Shown piece after piece: positions 1 through 10,117 of a stretch of 44,503 bases of DNA; position 1 is the stretch's first letter, and each line of letters opens with the position of its first letter. The translations under genes and the position numbers were made by a program. The stretch comes from Deltaproteobacteria bacterium (GTDB taxonomy: Bacteria; Myxococcota_A; Polyangia; Polyangiales; Sandaracinaceae). The DNA lies in contig JAFLCL010000042.1 of assembly GCA_017303575.1 (NCBI GenBank), positions 1 to 44,503 on the forward strand, written 5' to 3'. The notes under the pieces are model-generated. The model was given only the letters and a program-made list of their open reading frames with translations, was not told the DNA's origin and did not search any database.

Positions 1-16
1 GATCGGCGCGCACGCG

Positions 17-919
17 ATGGCGCCTCACACGAGCCCCGCGGCGGGCTCGCTCGCGCCCGCGCGCACGAGCGCCGAGCAGCTCGTGGGCCACACGCTCAAG
101 CAGACCTGGTTCGTCGAGGGCCTGCTCGCGGCGGGCGGCATGGGCTGCGTCTACACAGCGCGCCACCTCCGCACCGGCAAGCGCTACGCGGTCAAGACGC
201 TCCTGCCCGACGAGCGGATCTCGATGGAGTCGCTCCATCGCTTCGAGCGGGAGGCCAAGGCCGCGAGCTCCCTCGGTCACGTGGGCATCGTGCAGGTGCA
301 CGACTTCGATCTCGAGGGCGAGCCACGCTTCCTCGTCATGGATCTGCTCGAGGGCGAGACGCTCGAGCAGCGCCTCGCGCGCATGGGACGCCTCTCGTGG
401 TCCGATGCGCGTCGCATCGCGCTCGAGGTCGCCGACGCGCTCGCGGCTGCGCACCATGCGGGCGTCCTTCATCGTGATCTCAAGCCCTCGAACGTGTTCC
501 TCGCGCAGCGCGAGGGCCTCGGCGAGCGCGCGGTGCTGCTCGACTTCGGCCTCGCCAAGCCCATCCGCGAGGGCGCGAGCGTGTGGGTCACGCGCACGGG
601 CGCCATCGTGGGCACCGCGCACTACATGAGCCCCGAGCAGGCGCGCGGAGAGCGTCACCTCGACGTGCGCGCGGATGTGTACGGCCTCGGCGCCCTGCTC
701 TACGAGATGATCGCCGGCATCCCGCCGTTCCTCGGAGCCACGCCCTTCGCCGTCCTCACGTCGCTGCTCACCGAGGCGCCCGTGCCTCCGTCGCACCTGA
801 TGCAGGGCGTGCCTCACGCTGTCGACGCGCTCGTCCTCCGCGCGCTCGCGAAGCAGCCGCACGAGCGACCGAACGACGTGCCCGCGATGATGCGAGAGAT
901 CGCCTCCATCCCCGGATGA
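17..919 (+). CDS. Cytoplasmic Ser/Thr protein kinase (PknB type)
   Basis: A eukaryotic-type protein kinase that transfers phosphate from ATP to Ser/Thr of unknown targets. The kinase motifs appear in order over 300 residues: glycine-rich loop GGMGCVY (about 40-46), the VAIK-type lysine in AVK (K60), catalytic HRDLKPSN (152-159, D154), DFGLAK (176-181) and an APE-like MSPEQ segment near 205. No membrane segment and no PASTA or TPR extension is visible, so it looks like a minimal soluble kinase. The ATG lies 16 bases from the window edge with no clear ribosome binding site, so the true start may be outside the window. Kinases of this kind are very numerous in myxobacteria. The family call is secure; the substrate is unknown. 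Confidence 0.93.
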   Translation: MAPHTSPAAGSLAPARTSAEQLVGHTLKQTWFVEGLLAAGGMGCVYTARHLRTGKRYAVKTLLPDERISMESLHRFEREAKAASSLGHVGIVQVHDFDLEGEPRFLVMDLLEGETLEQRLARMGRLSWSDARRIALEVADALAAAHHAGVLHRDLKPSNVFLAQREGLGERAVLLDFGLAKPIREGASVWVTRTGAIVGTAHYMSPEQARGERHLDVRADVYGLGALLYEMIAGIPPFLGATPFAVLTSLLTEAPVPPSHLMQGVPHAVDALVLRALAKQPHERPNDVPAMMREIASIPG

Positions 920-1033
920 CACGCCGCCCGCGCAGTCGGCCTTCCACGATGCAGGCGATGCGACGCCCCCACCACTGGGCTCGCTGACGATCCGCGCTTG
1001 ATCGCTCGACGCAGCCCGGGTATCGGGGCCGCC

Positions 1034-2335
1034 ATGATCCCCCGCTACACGCCCAAAGATCACGAGCAGCTCTGGTCGTCCGAGACGCGCTACCGCACCT
1101 GGCTCGAGGTGGAGCTCGCCGCGTGCGAGGCGATGGAGCGCGCGGGCATCGTGCCCACGGGCACCGCGGACGCCGTGCGGCCCGTGATCGATCGGCTCGA
1201 CGCGAGACGCATCGACGAGATCGAGGTCACCACCAAGCACGACGTGATCGCGTTCCTCACGCACGTCGAAGAGCTCGCGGGCCCGCCTGCGCGCTGGCTG
1301 CATCGCGGCATGACCTCGAGCGACGTGCTCGACACGAGCTTCGCGCTCTTGCTCGTGCGCGCGACGGACTCGCTGATCAAGCGGACCGAGGCGCTGCTCG
1401 CGGCGTTCCGTGCGCGCGTGATCGAGCACGAGAAGACGCCGATGATCGGGCGCTCGCACGGCATCCACGCGGAGCCCACGACGTTCGGCATCGCGCTCGC
1501 GGGCCACCACGCCGAGATCGCGCGCGGCCTCGAGCGACTGCGCGAAGCACGCAAGGAGATCGCGTGGGGCAAGATCGCAGGCGCGGTCGGCACCTACGCG
1601 CACCTCACGCCCGCGATCGAGGCCGACGCGCTCGGTCGCCTCGGGCTCCAGGCCGAGACGGTCGCCACGCAGATCGTCCCGCGTGATCGTCACGCCGCGC
1701 TGCACCTCGCGATGGCCCTGCTCGCCGCGGGCATCGAGCGCTTCGCGACGAACGTGCGTCACTGGCAGCGCACCGAGGTCCTCGAGGCCGAAGAGCCCTT
1801 CACCGCGGGGCAGAAGGGCAGCTCCGCGATGCCCCACAAGCGCAACCCGATCTTGAGCGAGAACCTCTGCGGGCTCGCGCGCATCGTGCGCGCGGCGGCG
1901 ATCCCTGCGCTCGAGAACGTGGCCCTCTGGCACGAGCGCGACATCAGCCACAGCTCGGTCGAGCGCATGATGACGCCCGATGCCTGCGCGACGCTCGCGT
2001 TCATGCTCGATCGCACCAAGCGCCTCGTCGAAGGGCTCGTCGTCTATCCCGAGAACCTGAAGAAGAACCTCGAGAGGACCGGCGGCCTCTGGGCGAGCGA
2101 GGGCGTGTTGCTCGCGCTCGTGGGCAAGGGCCTCCCGCGTCAGGGCGCGTACGTGCTCGTCCAGCGCAACGCGATGCGCGCGTTCGCAGGCGAAGGAGCG
2201 TTCCGCGACTTCCTGATCGCCGACGCCGACATCCGCGCACACCTGTCGGAGGCCGACATCCACGCGCAGTTCGATCTCGATCACGCGCTCACCCACGCAC
2301 ACACCATCGTCGAGCGCGCGCTCACGACGCCCTGA
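1034..2335 (+). CDS. purB: Adenylosuccinate lyase
   Basis: Purine-biosynthesis lyase of the fumarase/aspartase superfamily. It splits SAICAR to AICAR and adenylosuccinate to AMP, each time releasing fumarate, in the cytoplasm. The 433-residue product has the family signature GSSAMPHKRNP at about 262-272, the conserved RSHGIHAEPTTFG block (catalytic His about 142) and the early TKHDVIAF block (H69). Length and N-terminus (MIPRYTPKDHEQLWS) match the short bacterial PurB type. An in-frame ATG exists at 998, but the residues it adds do not look like PurB, so I start at 1034. It is a single gene here, separated from the kinase by about 110 bases. Function is confident. Confidence 0.96.
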   Translation: MIPRYTPKDHEQLWSSETRYRTWLEVELAACEAMERAGIVPTGTADAVRPVIDRLDARRIDEIEVTTKHDVIAFLTHVEELAGPPARWLHRGMTSSDVLDTSFALLLVRATDSLIKRTEALLAAFRARVIEHEKTPMIGRSHGIHAEPTTFGIALAGHHAEIARGLERLREARKEIAWGKIAGAVGTYAHLTPAIEADALGRLGLQAETVATQIVPRDRHAALHLAMALLAAGIERFATNVRHWQRTEVLEAEEPFTAGQKGSSAMPHKRNPILSENLCGLARIVRAAAIPALENVALWHERDISHSSVERMMTPDACATLAFMLDRTKRLVEGLVVYPENLKKNLERTGGLWASEGVLLALVGKGLPRQGAYVLVQRNAMRAFAGEGAFRDFLIADADIRAHLSEADIHAQFDLDHALTHAHTIVERALTTP

Positions 2336-2393
2336 TCCCCGCGACACGCGTTCGCGTATCCTCGTCCTCGTGCCAGGCACGGGACAGCGATGC

Positions 2394-3719
2394 GTGATCG
2401 CGCGGAGGTTCGCGTGGGCCGCGCTCGTGCTGTCGGGATGCGGCGCCAAGACCGGGCTCGAGGTGCCGCCGCCGTTCGATGCGGGCCGCGACGCGCCCAG
2501 CTTCGATGCACCGCGCCCCGACAGCGGTCGTGACGCAGGCACCGACGCGCACGTGGTGTTCCCCGACGTCTTCGCGCCGCCCGACGTGTTCACGCCGCGA
2601 CTGCCAGCGGATGTGTGCATCGAGATCCCGCCCGAGGAGCCGACCGAAGAGGTCACGATCACCTACCGCGTCGGCCTCGACACCGCCGACGTGCTCTTCC
2701 TCGTCGACGTGACGGGCAGCATGGGCGAGGAGATCGAGCAGATCCGCGCGAGCGTGCGCGACGTGCTCATCCCCAACATCGCCGCGCAGATCGAGGACGT
2801 TCGCTTCTCGGTCGCGCACTACGCCGACTTCCCGCTCGAGCCGTACGGCAATCCCGGCTTCGATCAGGTCTTCCGCATGGTCGCGCCCGTGACGTCGGAT
2901 CCCAGCGAGGTGCAGGCGGCCGTCGATCGACTCGCGCTCCAGATGGGCAACGACGGGCCCGAGTCCACGACGGAGGCGCTCTACCTCGCGGCCACGGGTG
3001 AAGGCCTGGGAGAGTTCGTGCCGCCGCGCACGTGCAGCGACGTTTCGACGCTCGGTCACCCCTGCTTCCGAGCGCGCGCGGTGCCTGTCTTTCTGCTGTT
3101 CACCGACGCGCAGTTCCACAATGGACCGTTCGGTGTGAACCCCTACGAGGGCATCTCGCCCGAGCCGCACGACTACACCGACGCGGTGAGCGCGCTCCGC
3201 GGGATGGGCGCGCGCGTGGTGGGCCTCTTCTCGGGCTTCGAGCCGGAGGCGCTCACCCAGCTGCGCACGATCGCGCGCGACACGGGCACCGTGCGCGCCG
3301 ACGGAACGCCGCTCGTCTTCGACATCGGCATCGACGGACGTCTCCTCGACGACGGCGTGATCGATGCGATCCGATCGCTGGTCAGCGAGGTGCCGACGAC
3401 GATCGTCGCAGAGCTCGACGACGATCCGAGGGACGCGATCGACGCGACCACGCTGGTCTCACGCGTCGAGGCGCGATCCGTCGTCCCCGCCGACGGCGCC
3501 CGCATCGTGGGCGACGGGTTCGCCGACGTGCTGCCTGGCTCGGAGGTCACCTTCGTCGTGCACTTCGACAACACGCGCGTCGCGCGCACCGATCGCGTGC
3601 AGGTGTACCGGCTCGTCGTGGTGGTGCGCGGTGATGGGATGCGCTGGCTGCGCGACGTCGTCGTCGACATCGTGATTCCGTCGATCGCCGGGGACGGCTG
3701 CGCGTCGGCCGGACCCTGA
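2394..3719 (+). CDS. Lipoprotein with integrin-beta-like von Willebrand A domain
   Basis: Exported lipoprotein of about 441 residues. A GTG at 2394 gives a compact signal peptide ending in the lipobox LVLSGC; a GTG at 2370 would add eight unlikely residues and has no ribosome binding site. After the Cys comes a low-complexity Asp/Ala/Pro linker, then a VWA domain from about residue 95 with the metal-ion (MIDAS) motif FLVDVTGSMGEE. Further on, the phrases VAHYADFPLEPYG and NDGPESTTEALYLA resemble the VWA of integrin beta chains more than that of classic bacterial VWA proteins. The C-terminal 100 residues look like an all-beta module. Probably an outer-membrane-anchored adhesion or ligand-binding protein; the ligand is unknown. 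Confidence 0.82.
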   Translation: MIARRFAWAALVLSGCGAKTGLEVPPPFDAGRDAPSFDAPRPDSGRDAGTDAHVVFPDVFAPPDVFTPRLPADVCIEIPPEEPTEEVTITYRVGLDTADVLFLVDVTGSMGEEIEQIRASVRDVLIPNIAAQIEDVRFSVAHYADFPLEPYGNPGFDQVFRMVAPVTSDPSEVQAAVDRLALQMGNDGPESTTEALYLAATGEGLGEFVPPRTCSDVSTLGHPCFRARAVPVFLLFTDAQFHNGPFGVNPYEGISPEPHDYTDAVSALRGMGARVVGLFSGFEPEALTQLRTIARDTGTVRADGTPLVFDIGIDGRLLDDGVIDAIRSLVSEVPTTIVAELDDDPRDAIDATTLVSRVEARSVVPADGARIVGDGFADVLPGSEVTFVVHFDNTRVARTDRVQVYRLVVVVRGDGMRWLRDVVVDIVIPSIAGDGCASAGP

Positions 3720-3814
3720 GGGCCGCTTCGTGAAGAACCCTGAAGTCCCCGACCGTGGGGGCTTCCACATCGATCCGTTCGCGCCCAGCATCGTAGAGCC
3801 CTGTCGGAGGACCC

Positions 3815-4516
3815 ATGAACGCCACCCAGCATCCGCACTTGCTTCGAGCGTCCGCGCTCGTGCTCACGCTCGCCGCCCCCTTCGCCGCCGGCACCGCGCT
3901 CGCACAGGACAGCACCCCCGCAGAGAGCGACGCACCGGCCGAGACCTCGAGCGCAGAGGCCACGCCGGCCGAGGCGCATCGGCCCTCACACCGCGACCAG
4001 TTCCGCGCGCAGGCGCGTCAGCCCGGCTCGACGCAGCTGCTCACGAGCGTGATCTCCTCGATCGGCTTCGGTCCCGAGCTCACGTGGGGCGGCGGCCTGC
4101 AGCTCCGTCTCGATCACTACCCGACCGGTCTTCCGTTCCGTGTCGGCGGTTGGCTGCAGAGCGAGGTGCAGACCGACGGCGCAGTGCGCATCGCGGGCGG
4201 CATGCAGAGCGGCGCGTGGTTCATGGGCTGTCAGGTCGGGCTCGCGTACCGCTTCGAGAGCGATCGCTACTGGAGCACGCTCGGCGTGCAGCTCGGCAAG
4301 TCGATCGACTTCGGCATCTTCCAGCTCGGCGGGCGCGTCGTGATCCCGATCGCGGAATTCTCCTTCCAAGACGCGCAGTCTCCGAGCACGCTCACCAGCA
4401 CCGGCATCGAGGGCGCGGTGTACATGACGGTGGGCCTGCCGACGCTGCTCGACGGTGAGCGCCGCGACTGCGGCTGCCCGCACGGTCCTGGTCACGACGA
4501 GGACGCGCACGAGTGA
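3815..4516 (+). CDS. Exported hypothetical protein, beta-barrel-like
   Basis: A 233-residue protein of unrecognised family. It begins with a clear Sec signal peptide (hydrophobic stretch ALVLTLAAPFAAGTALA, cleavage expected after ALA), followed by a Pro/Glu/Ala-rich segment of about 40 residues. The remainder alternates hydrophobic and polar residues with many Gly and aromatic positions (GFGPELTWGGGLQLRLDHY, VGGWLQSEVQ, CQVGLAYRFESDRYW), a pattern typical of amphipathic outer-membrane strands. The C-terminus carries CGC and several His and acidic residues that could bind metal. A GGAGG ribosome binding site lies 5 bases before the ATG. Likely a small outer-membrane or periplasmic protein; function unknown. 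Confidence 0.72.
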   Translation: MNATQHPHLLRASALVLTLAAPFAAGTALAQDSTPAESDAPAETSSAEATPAEAHRPSHRDQFRAQARQPGSTQLLTSVISSIGFGPELTWGGGLQLRLDHYPTGLPFRVGGWLQSEVQTDGAVRIAGGMQSGAWFMGCQVGLAYRFESDRYWSTLGVQLGKSIDFGIFQLGGRVVIPIAEFSFQDAQSPSTLTSTGIEGAVYMTVGLPTLLDGERRDCGCPHGPGHDEDAHE

Positions 4517-4660
4517 TCGAGCGCACCTGAACGACGCGACCTGACGACTCGACGCGTCTCGCGCCCTCCCGCGCGCGGTCATGTCTGACGTTTTCAGATC
4601 GCCAGGCCTATCGCGCCCGCCGCTGCATCGGCATCATCCCGCCCGTTCGAGGAGGGACTC

Positions 4661-5632
4661 ATGACCGACGAAGTGAAGAGCGCGACCACCCCGACGACCC
4701 ACCCCGCGGCCGCACCGACGACCCGCCCGAGCAGCGGCAAGAAGTGGCTCCGACGCTCGGGGATCGGCGTCGCCGTCGTCCTCGCGGTGCTCTTGCTCTC
4801 GCTCGGCGGCGCGTACGCGGCGAGCACGAGCAAGGAGAGCACGCACTACGAGGTCGCGGACGCGAGCTTCGAGATCCCGACCGACGCCGCGTCGATCGCC
4901 GAAGGCCATCGCCTCTACACCGCGCGCGGATGCTCCAGTCCGGACTGTCACCTCGACGACGGGGGCGGTCGCGTGCTCGAGATGGGTCCGCTCGGCGCGC
5001 TCAGCGCCTCGAACCTCACCGTGCACTGCGCCGACTTCACCGCCGCGGACTGGAGCCGCAGCGTGCGGCACGGCGTGAACCGCGAGGGAACGTCCGTGCG
5101 CTTCATGCCTTCGCAGGACTTCTCCGGCATGAGCGATCGCGAGCTCGGGCTCATCGTCGCGTACGTACGCTCGCTGCCCCGCGTCGACCGTGAGCTGCCG
5201 CCGCACCAGATCGGCATGCTCGCGCGCTTCATCGATCTCGCGGGCGGCTTCGCGCTCTTCCCCGCGTCGGTGATCGATCACTCCGCGGTCGATGATCCCG
5301 ATCCCGAGCCCGGCCGCACCGTGGAGTACGGCGCCTACCTCGGGCGCGTGTGCATGGGCTGTCACGGCGAGCACCTCTCGGGCGGACCGATCCCCGGCGC
5401 GCCTCCCGAGATGGGCACGCCGCTCAACCTCACGCCGGACGAGAGCGGGCTCGCAGGCTGGACCGAGGAGCAGTTCCGCGAGGTGTTGCGCACCGGCCGC
5501 ACGCCGAGCGGTCGTCAGATCGACGCGCGCCAGATGCCCTACCCCACGCTCGCGCTCATGACGGACGACGAGATCGGCGCGCTCTTCCTGTACCTCCAGT
5601 CGCTGCCGCCGATGCCCGAAGGCAGCCGCTGA
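4661..5632 (+). CDS. Membrane-anchored dihaem cytochrome c with one CX4CH site
   Basis: Two-domain c-type cytochrome of 323 residues, probably carrying electrons at the periplasmic face. After a Thr/Pro-rich start comes one hydrophobic segment (GIGVAVVLAVLLLSLGGAYA) that should act as an uncleaved anchor. The second domain has a standard haem motif CMGCH. The first has CSSPDCH, four residues between the cysteines instead of two. Each domain ends with a Met-containing segment (RFMPSQDFSGMSD; QMPYPTLALMTDDE) and a closing YVRSLP or YLQSLP helix, which supports two folded cytochrome modules similar to the cytochrome subunits of dehydrogenases. A strong GAGGAGGG site precedes the ATG. No partner oxidoreductase is adjacent, so the electron donor and acceptor are unknown. 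Confidence 0.88.
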   Translation: MTDEVKSATTPTTHPAAAPTTRPSSGKKWLRRSGIGVAVVLAVLLLSLGGAYAASTSKESTHYEVADASFEIPTDAASIAEGHRLYTARGCSSPDCHLDDGGGRVLEMGPLGALSASNLTVHCADFTAADWSRSVRHGVNREGTSVRFMPSQDFSGMSDRELGLIVAYVRSLPRVDRELPPHQIGMLARFIDLAGGFALFPASVIDHSAVDDPDPEPGRTVEYGAYLGRVCMGCHGEHLSGGPIPGAPPEMGTPLNLTPDESGLAGWTEEQFREVLRTGRTPSGRQIDARQMPYPTLALMTDDEIGALFLYLQSLPPMPEGSR

Positions 5633-5672
5633 CTCGAGACCCAGTGAGGTGCCAGCGGGTTGGAGACCGACC

Positions 5673-6641
5673 GTGACGACGTCGAGCGAAGCCGCGTTCT
5701 ACAGCGCGCGACTCTTCTTCCACCCCCCTGATCCACTCGATCACGCCGCGCTGATCGAGGCCGTGCGAGCGCTGCGTGAGCCGTGGCTCGGCTGGGACGA
5801 GGCGTACCTCGCGCGCGAGGTCTTCGCGTGCGATCCCGCGCGCGGACGACATGCATGGGTCCTCAAGCTCGTGAGCGAGGTCGTCGGCGCCGTGGTGGCG
5901 CACAGCGTCGATGCGGGCCTCGCGGTGAACGTGCTGATCGTGCCGCGACGACAAGGCGTGCACTTCGGCGGCGAGGTGATCGGTCGCCTCGCAGAGCGCG
6001 CGTTCGGCTTCGATGGGGCCGGGCACTCCGATCGATCGCTGCTCGCGCCTTCCATTCACACGACCCTCTCGTTCGTGAACCACCGCGCGCTCCGTGTGGC
6101 GCAGCGTCTGGGCTGCGTGATCACGAGCGAGCTCGAGGTCTCGGCGCTGCCGCTCGGAGGCCGCACGGATCTCGTGCGTGCGACGCTGACACCGGGGTCT
6201 TGGGCAAGGCTCGAGCGCAGTCCCGCGTGGGACGAGAGCCGCATCTTCCGCCTGATCGACACACTGTCGCCCGGCGCGGCCGAGCGCGTCGGCAAGCGCC
6301 TCGCACAGCGCGCGGCACAGAAGATCGCGCCCGTCGCCAAGCCGCGTGCACCGGTCGCGCCCACGTCGACCGGCGATGCCGTGCTCGACGCGCTCTTGGC
6401 CAACCCTCCGCGCGGGGTCGCCTCGGAGAGCGACTTGAGCGCAGCGCTGGCCGAGACGCCGTGGGGTGGTCACCTCGAGGCGCTGCAGAAGCTCTTCGCG
6501 AAGGCGTGGTTCAGCGACGACCAGCTGGGCAGGATCTGCGGTGATCTCCGAAGTGGCGTGAGCGCCGCAGGTGAGCTGCACAACGCTGAGCGAGCGATCG
6601 AGTGGATCGGCCGCTACATCCGGCTGCGCCCACCTCGCTGA
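5673..6641 (+). CDS. Protein with N-terminal GNAT-like domain, function unknown
   Basis: About 322 residues. The first 190 residues resemble a GCN5-related N-acetyltransferase. VLIVPRRQGVHFGGEVIGRLAERAF looks like the acetyl-CoA-binding beta4-alpha3 region (R/Q-x-x-G/A type), and FVNHRALRVAQRLGCVI looks like the later N-x-x-A-x-x-x-x-x-x-G segment. The remaining part is Ala/Arg rich and ends in a helical region that I do not recognise. A GTG at 5673 preceded by GGAG (7-base spacing) is preferred over a GTG at 5649, which has no such site. It lies 40 bases after the cytochrome gene and may share its transcript. The acetyltransferase assignment is tentative; no substrate can be inferred. Confidence 0.6.
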   Translation: MTTSSEAAFYSARLFFHPPDPLDHAALIEAVRALREPWLGWDEAYLAREVFACDPARGRHAWVLKLVSEVVGAVVAHSVDAGLAVNVLIVPRRQGVHFGGEVIGRLAERAFGFDGAGHSDRSLLAPSIHTTLSFVNHRALRVAQRLGCVITSELEVSALPLGGRTDLVRATLTPGSWARLERSPAWDESRIFRLIDTLSPGAAERVGKRLAQRAAQKIAPVAKPRAPVAPTSTGDAVLDALLANPPRGVASESDLSAALAETPWGGHLEALQKLFAKAWFSDDQLGRICGDLRSGVSAAGELHNAERAIEWIGRYIRLRPPR

Positions 6642-6662
6642 GCTCGCGCCGTCGCGCGCGCG

Positions 6663-7828
6663 TCACGCGTCGAGCTTCACGAAGCGCGCGAGCAGCGTCT
6701 TCTTCGCTCCGTCGTCGAAAGTCACGTCGAGCGCGCCGCCGTCGACCTTCGTGACCACGCCGCCACCGAACTTCGTGTGCGTCACGCGCGCACCGACGCG
6801 TGGTGCGCTCGGTGTCGGGGGCTCCACTGCCGCGGGCGCAGCCGCGAGGGGGCCCACGCCCTTCTCTTTCAAGAGCTGCCTCACGAGGCGCCCATCGCTG
6901 AGGCCGCCGTCGTAGGTGCGCTTCGCCGCGGCGTAGAGGCTCTCGCCGCTCGACGTGATCACGTGCAGGTCGGCGCCGCGATCGATCAACAGGCGCGCCG
7001 CGCGATGGAGGCCTCGCTGCACGACGCGAGAGAGTGGCGTCTCGTCCGAGGCATCACGCACGTTCGGATCGGCCCCGCGATCCAAGAGCACGCGGAGAAA
7101 GTGCTCGTTCGAGGTCGCGACGTCGTGGAGCGCCGCGCTCGGATCGGCGCCACGATCGAGCAACAGATCGACGAGCTCGCCGTGCTTCTGCTCGCAGGCA
7201 CACGCGAGGGCACGCGGGTGCTTCGAGAGATCGGCCCGCATCCAGGAGACGACGCACGAGCAGGTCGTGCCCCGACCACGCGAGACGCTCGAGCAGCGGC
7301 CAGCCCTCGTAGCGTCGAATCGGCCACTCGATCCGCGCGCCGCCATCGGGCCCTGCGCCGTGCGCGAGCAGCAGCTCGACGAGATCGATCTCGGTCGTGT
7401 GATCGATCGCCGCGTAGCCCGCGCAGTCCTCTGCGTTCGGGGCGGCCCCACGCTCGAGGAGAAGACGCGCGATCGCGAGACGGCGATGGCGGCACGCGAT
7501 GTGGAGGGGCGTGTTGCCCATCGCGTCGCGTGCGTCGATCTCGAGCTCTGCGTCGAGCAGCACACGCACGACGTCGTCGGCCGTGTTCGTCTCGGCTGCG
7601 ACGTGCAGCAACGTGGGCGATCCCGTCGGCGTTCCTTCTCGTGGCGCGAGACCGAACCACAGCGCGGGCTCGCGCACGATGGCGGTGTCCTCGCCGCTCG
7701 CCAGCCGTTCCTTCACGGCGTCCGCGGCCCAGGCCCGGTTCGACAGGTGAGCTGACCGCCGACTTCGAGCGCTGACCCGCGCGCATTTGTCGCGCCGCGG
7801 CTCGGCGAAATGTGTTGTCCTCCCTCGC

Positions 7829-7830
<2 letters not shown>
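6663..7830 (-). pseudogene. Ankyrin-repeat protein with C-terminal Tudor-like domain, split by a frameshift
   Basis: Two overlapping reading frames join into one ankyrin protein. The upstream part (7830 down to about 7236) gives repeats such as GNTPLHIACRHRRLAIARLL and ends in RRLLDAG. The downstream part (about 7236 to 6663) resumes with ADLSKHPRALACACEQ and continues with DRGADPNVRDASDETPLS. Restoring two bases at 7233-7237 (GGGCC to GGGCGCC) reads LLDAGADLS without a break. The tail, RVGARVTHTKFGGGVV followed by VTFDDGAKKTLLARFVKL, matches the Tudor-like C-terminal module of PcrA/UvrD helicases. The start is uncertain: an ATG at 7830 overlaps the divergent dehydrogenase start, and the first 25 residues look non-coding. 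It is either a pseudogene or a sequencing indel. Confidence 0.75.
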
Positions 7831-8937
<1,107 letters not shown>

Positions 8938-8941
<4 letters not shown>

Positions 8942-9786
8942 CGAACGCCACCGTACGTTCGGAGCACGCAGCATTCGGCGGCACGCAGGGCTTCTACGAG
9001 CGCGCGAGCGAGGCGTGCGCGGGGCCCATGCGCTTCTCGGTGTTCCTCCCGCCGCAGGCCAAGAGCGCGAAGGTGCCCGCGCTCTATTACCTGGCGGGTC
9101 TGACCTGCAACGACGAGCACCTGCCGACGAAGGGCGGCGCGCAGGCGCTCGCCGCGGAGCTCGGCTTGGCGCTCGTCGCTTGCGACACGAGCCCGCGTTC
9201 GACGCGCTACCCGGGCGACGACGCGAGCTGGGACTTCGGGCTCGGCGCGGGCTTCTATCTGGACGCGACCGAAGCACCGTGGTCGGCGAGCTATCGCATG
9301 GAGACGCACGTCACGAGAGAGCTCGTGTCGTGGGTTGAAGAGGACTTTCCCATCGCGAGCGGTCGACGCGGGATCTTCGGCCACTCGATGGGCGGTCACG
9401 GCGCGCTCACGCTCGCGCTGCGTCACCCGAAGCTCTTCGCGAGCGCGAGCGCGTTCGCGCCGATCGTCGCGCCGAGCCGCGTGCCCTGGGGCGAGAAGGC
9501 GTTCAGCGGCTACCTCGGCCACGACCGCTCACGCTGGGCCGAGCACGACGCCTGCGAGCTGGTGCGTACTCGCCCACGCGCCGATCTCGAGCTCTTCGTC
9601 GATCAGGGGACGAGCGACAAGTTCCTCGAGCGCGAGCTCCAGCCGTCGCTGCTCGAAGCAGCGTGCGCGTCGAGCAGCCAGCGCCTCACCCTGCGAAGGC
9701 ACGCGGGCTACGACCACAGCTACTACTTCATCGCGACGTTCATGAACGATCACCTGCGCCATCACGCGAAGGCGTTGCGGCCCTGA
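8938..9786 (+). CDS. fghA: S-formylglutathione hydrolase
   Basis: Serine esterase of the alpha/beta-hydrolase fold (esterase D family). It hydrolyses S-formylglutathione to formate and glutathione, completing formaldehyde detoxification. The 282-residue product has the nucleophile elbow GHSMGG (S150), the acid in DQGTSDKF (D227) and the base in GYDHSYYF (H260), all in the expected order, plus the early YYLAGLTCNDE block typical of this enzyme. The start GTG at 8938 overlaps the stop of the upstream dehydrogenase (GTGA), implying coupled translation. Also named frmB. Confidence in function is high. Confidence 0.95.
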
Positions 9787-10049
9787 TCGACGAGCCGCGC
9801 CTTGTGCGCGTCCGCTACGCTCGCCGAGCTTGGCCTTCCGCACTCGCTCACGGCGTCGGCGACCACGAATTGGATTTCGAGGCTCAATCACACGGCCCGC
9901 GCGCTCGCTGTCTACGCTTCGCGGCCGCCCTCGCGGACGGGCTCGCGCAAGACTCGCTTCCGGCTGGGCGGATCCCCTCGCCGGGCGGTTTCGTCCCGCA
10001 GGACTGCTTGTGAGGTTTCGTTGCTTCCTAACTCACACCTCCTCCTCAG

Positions 10050-10071
10050 CCAGGTTTGCCTGGCGCGCCAG
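10050..10071. terminator. Overlapping palindromes after the leucine-rich gene
   Basis: CCAGG/CCTGG with a four-base loop overlaps the perfect palindrome CTGGCGCGCCAG. The site lies 47-68 bases beyond the stop of the minus-strand gene. No T-tract follows, so it is only a possible terminator; it could also be an end structure of a mobile element. Confidence 0.3.
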
Positions 10072-10092
10072 TGACCCCATGCGCGAAGCGCT
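10070..10092 (+). repeat. Island-flanking imperfect direct repeat, left copy
   Basis: AGTGACCCCA + TG + CGCGAAGCGCT. The same ten and eleven bases, separated by AAA instead of TG, occur at 13126-13149 in the same orientation. The two copies bracket the Rhs and leucine-rich genes. Confidence 0.6.
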
Positions 10093-10117
10093 CTCCACGT
10101 GCGCGCTACCCCACAAC

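Larger units (their letters stand above)
9787..10117. other. Intergenic region, possible mobile-element remnant
   Basis: About 330 bases with no gene I can support, between S-formylglutathione hydrolase and the end of the leucine-rich gene. It holds two overlapping inverted repeats, CCAGG-TTTG-CCTGG (10050-10063) and the 12-base palindrome CTGGCGCGCCAG (10060-10071), followed by one copy of the island-flanking repeat. From memory only, the stretch around 9870-10000 resembles a non-coding sequence that recurs near mobile elements in Proteobacteria. This resemblance is weak evidence. Confidence 0.35.
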
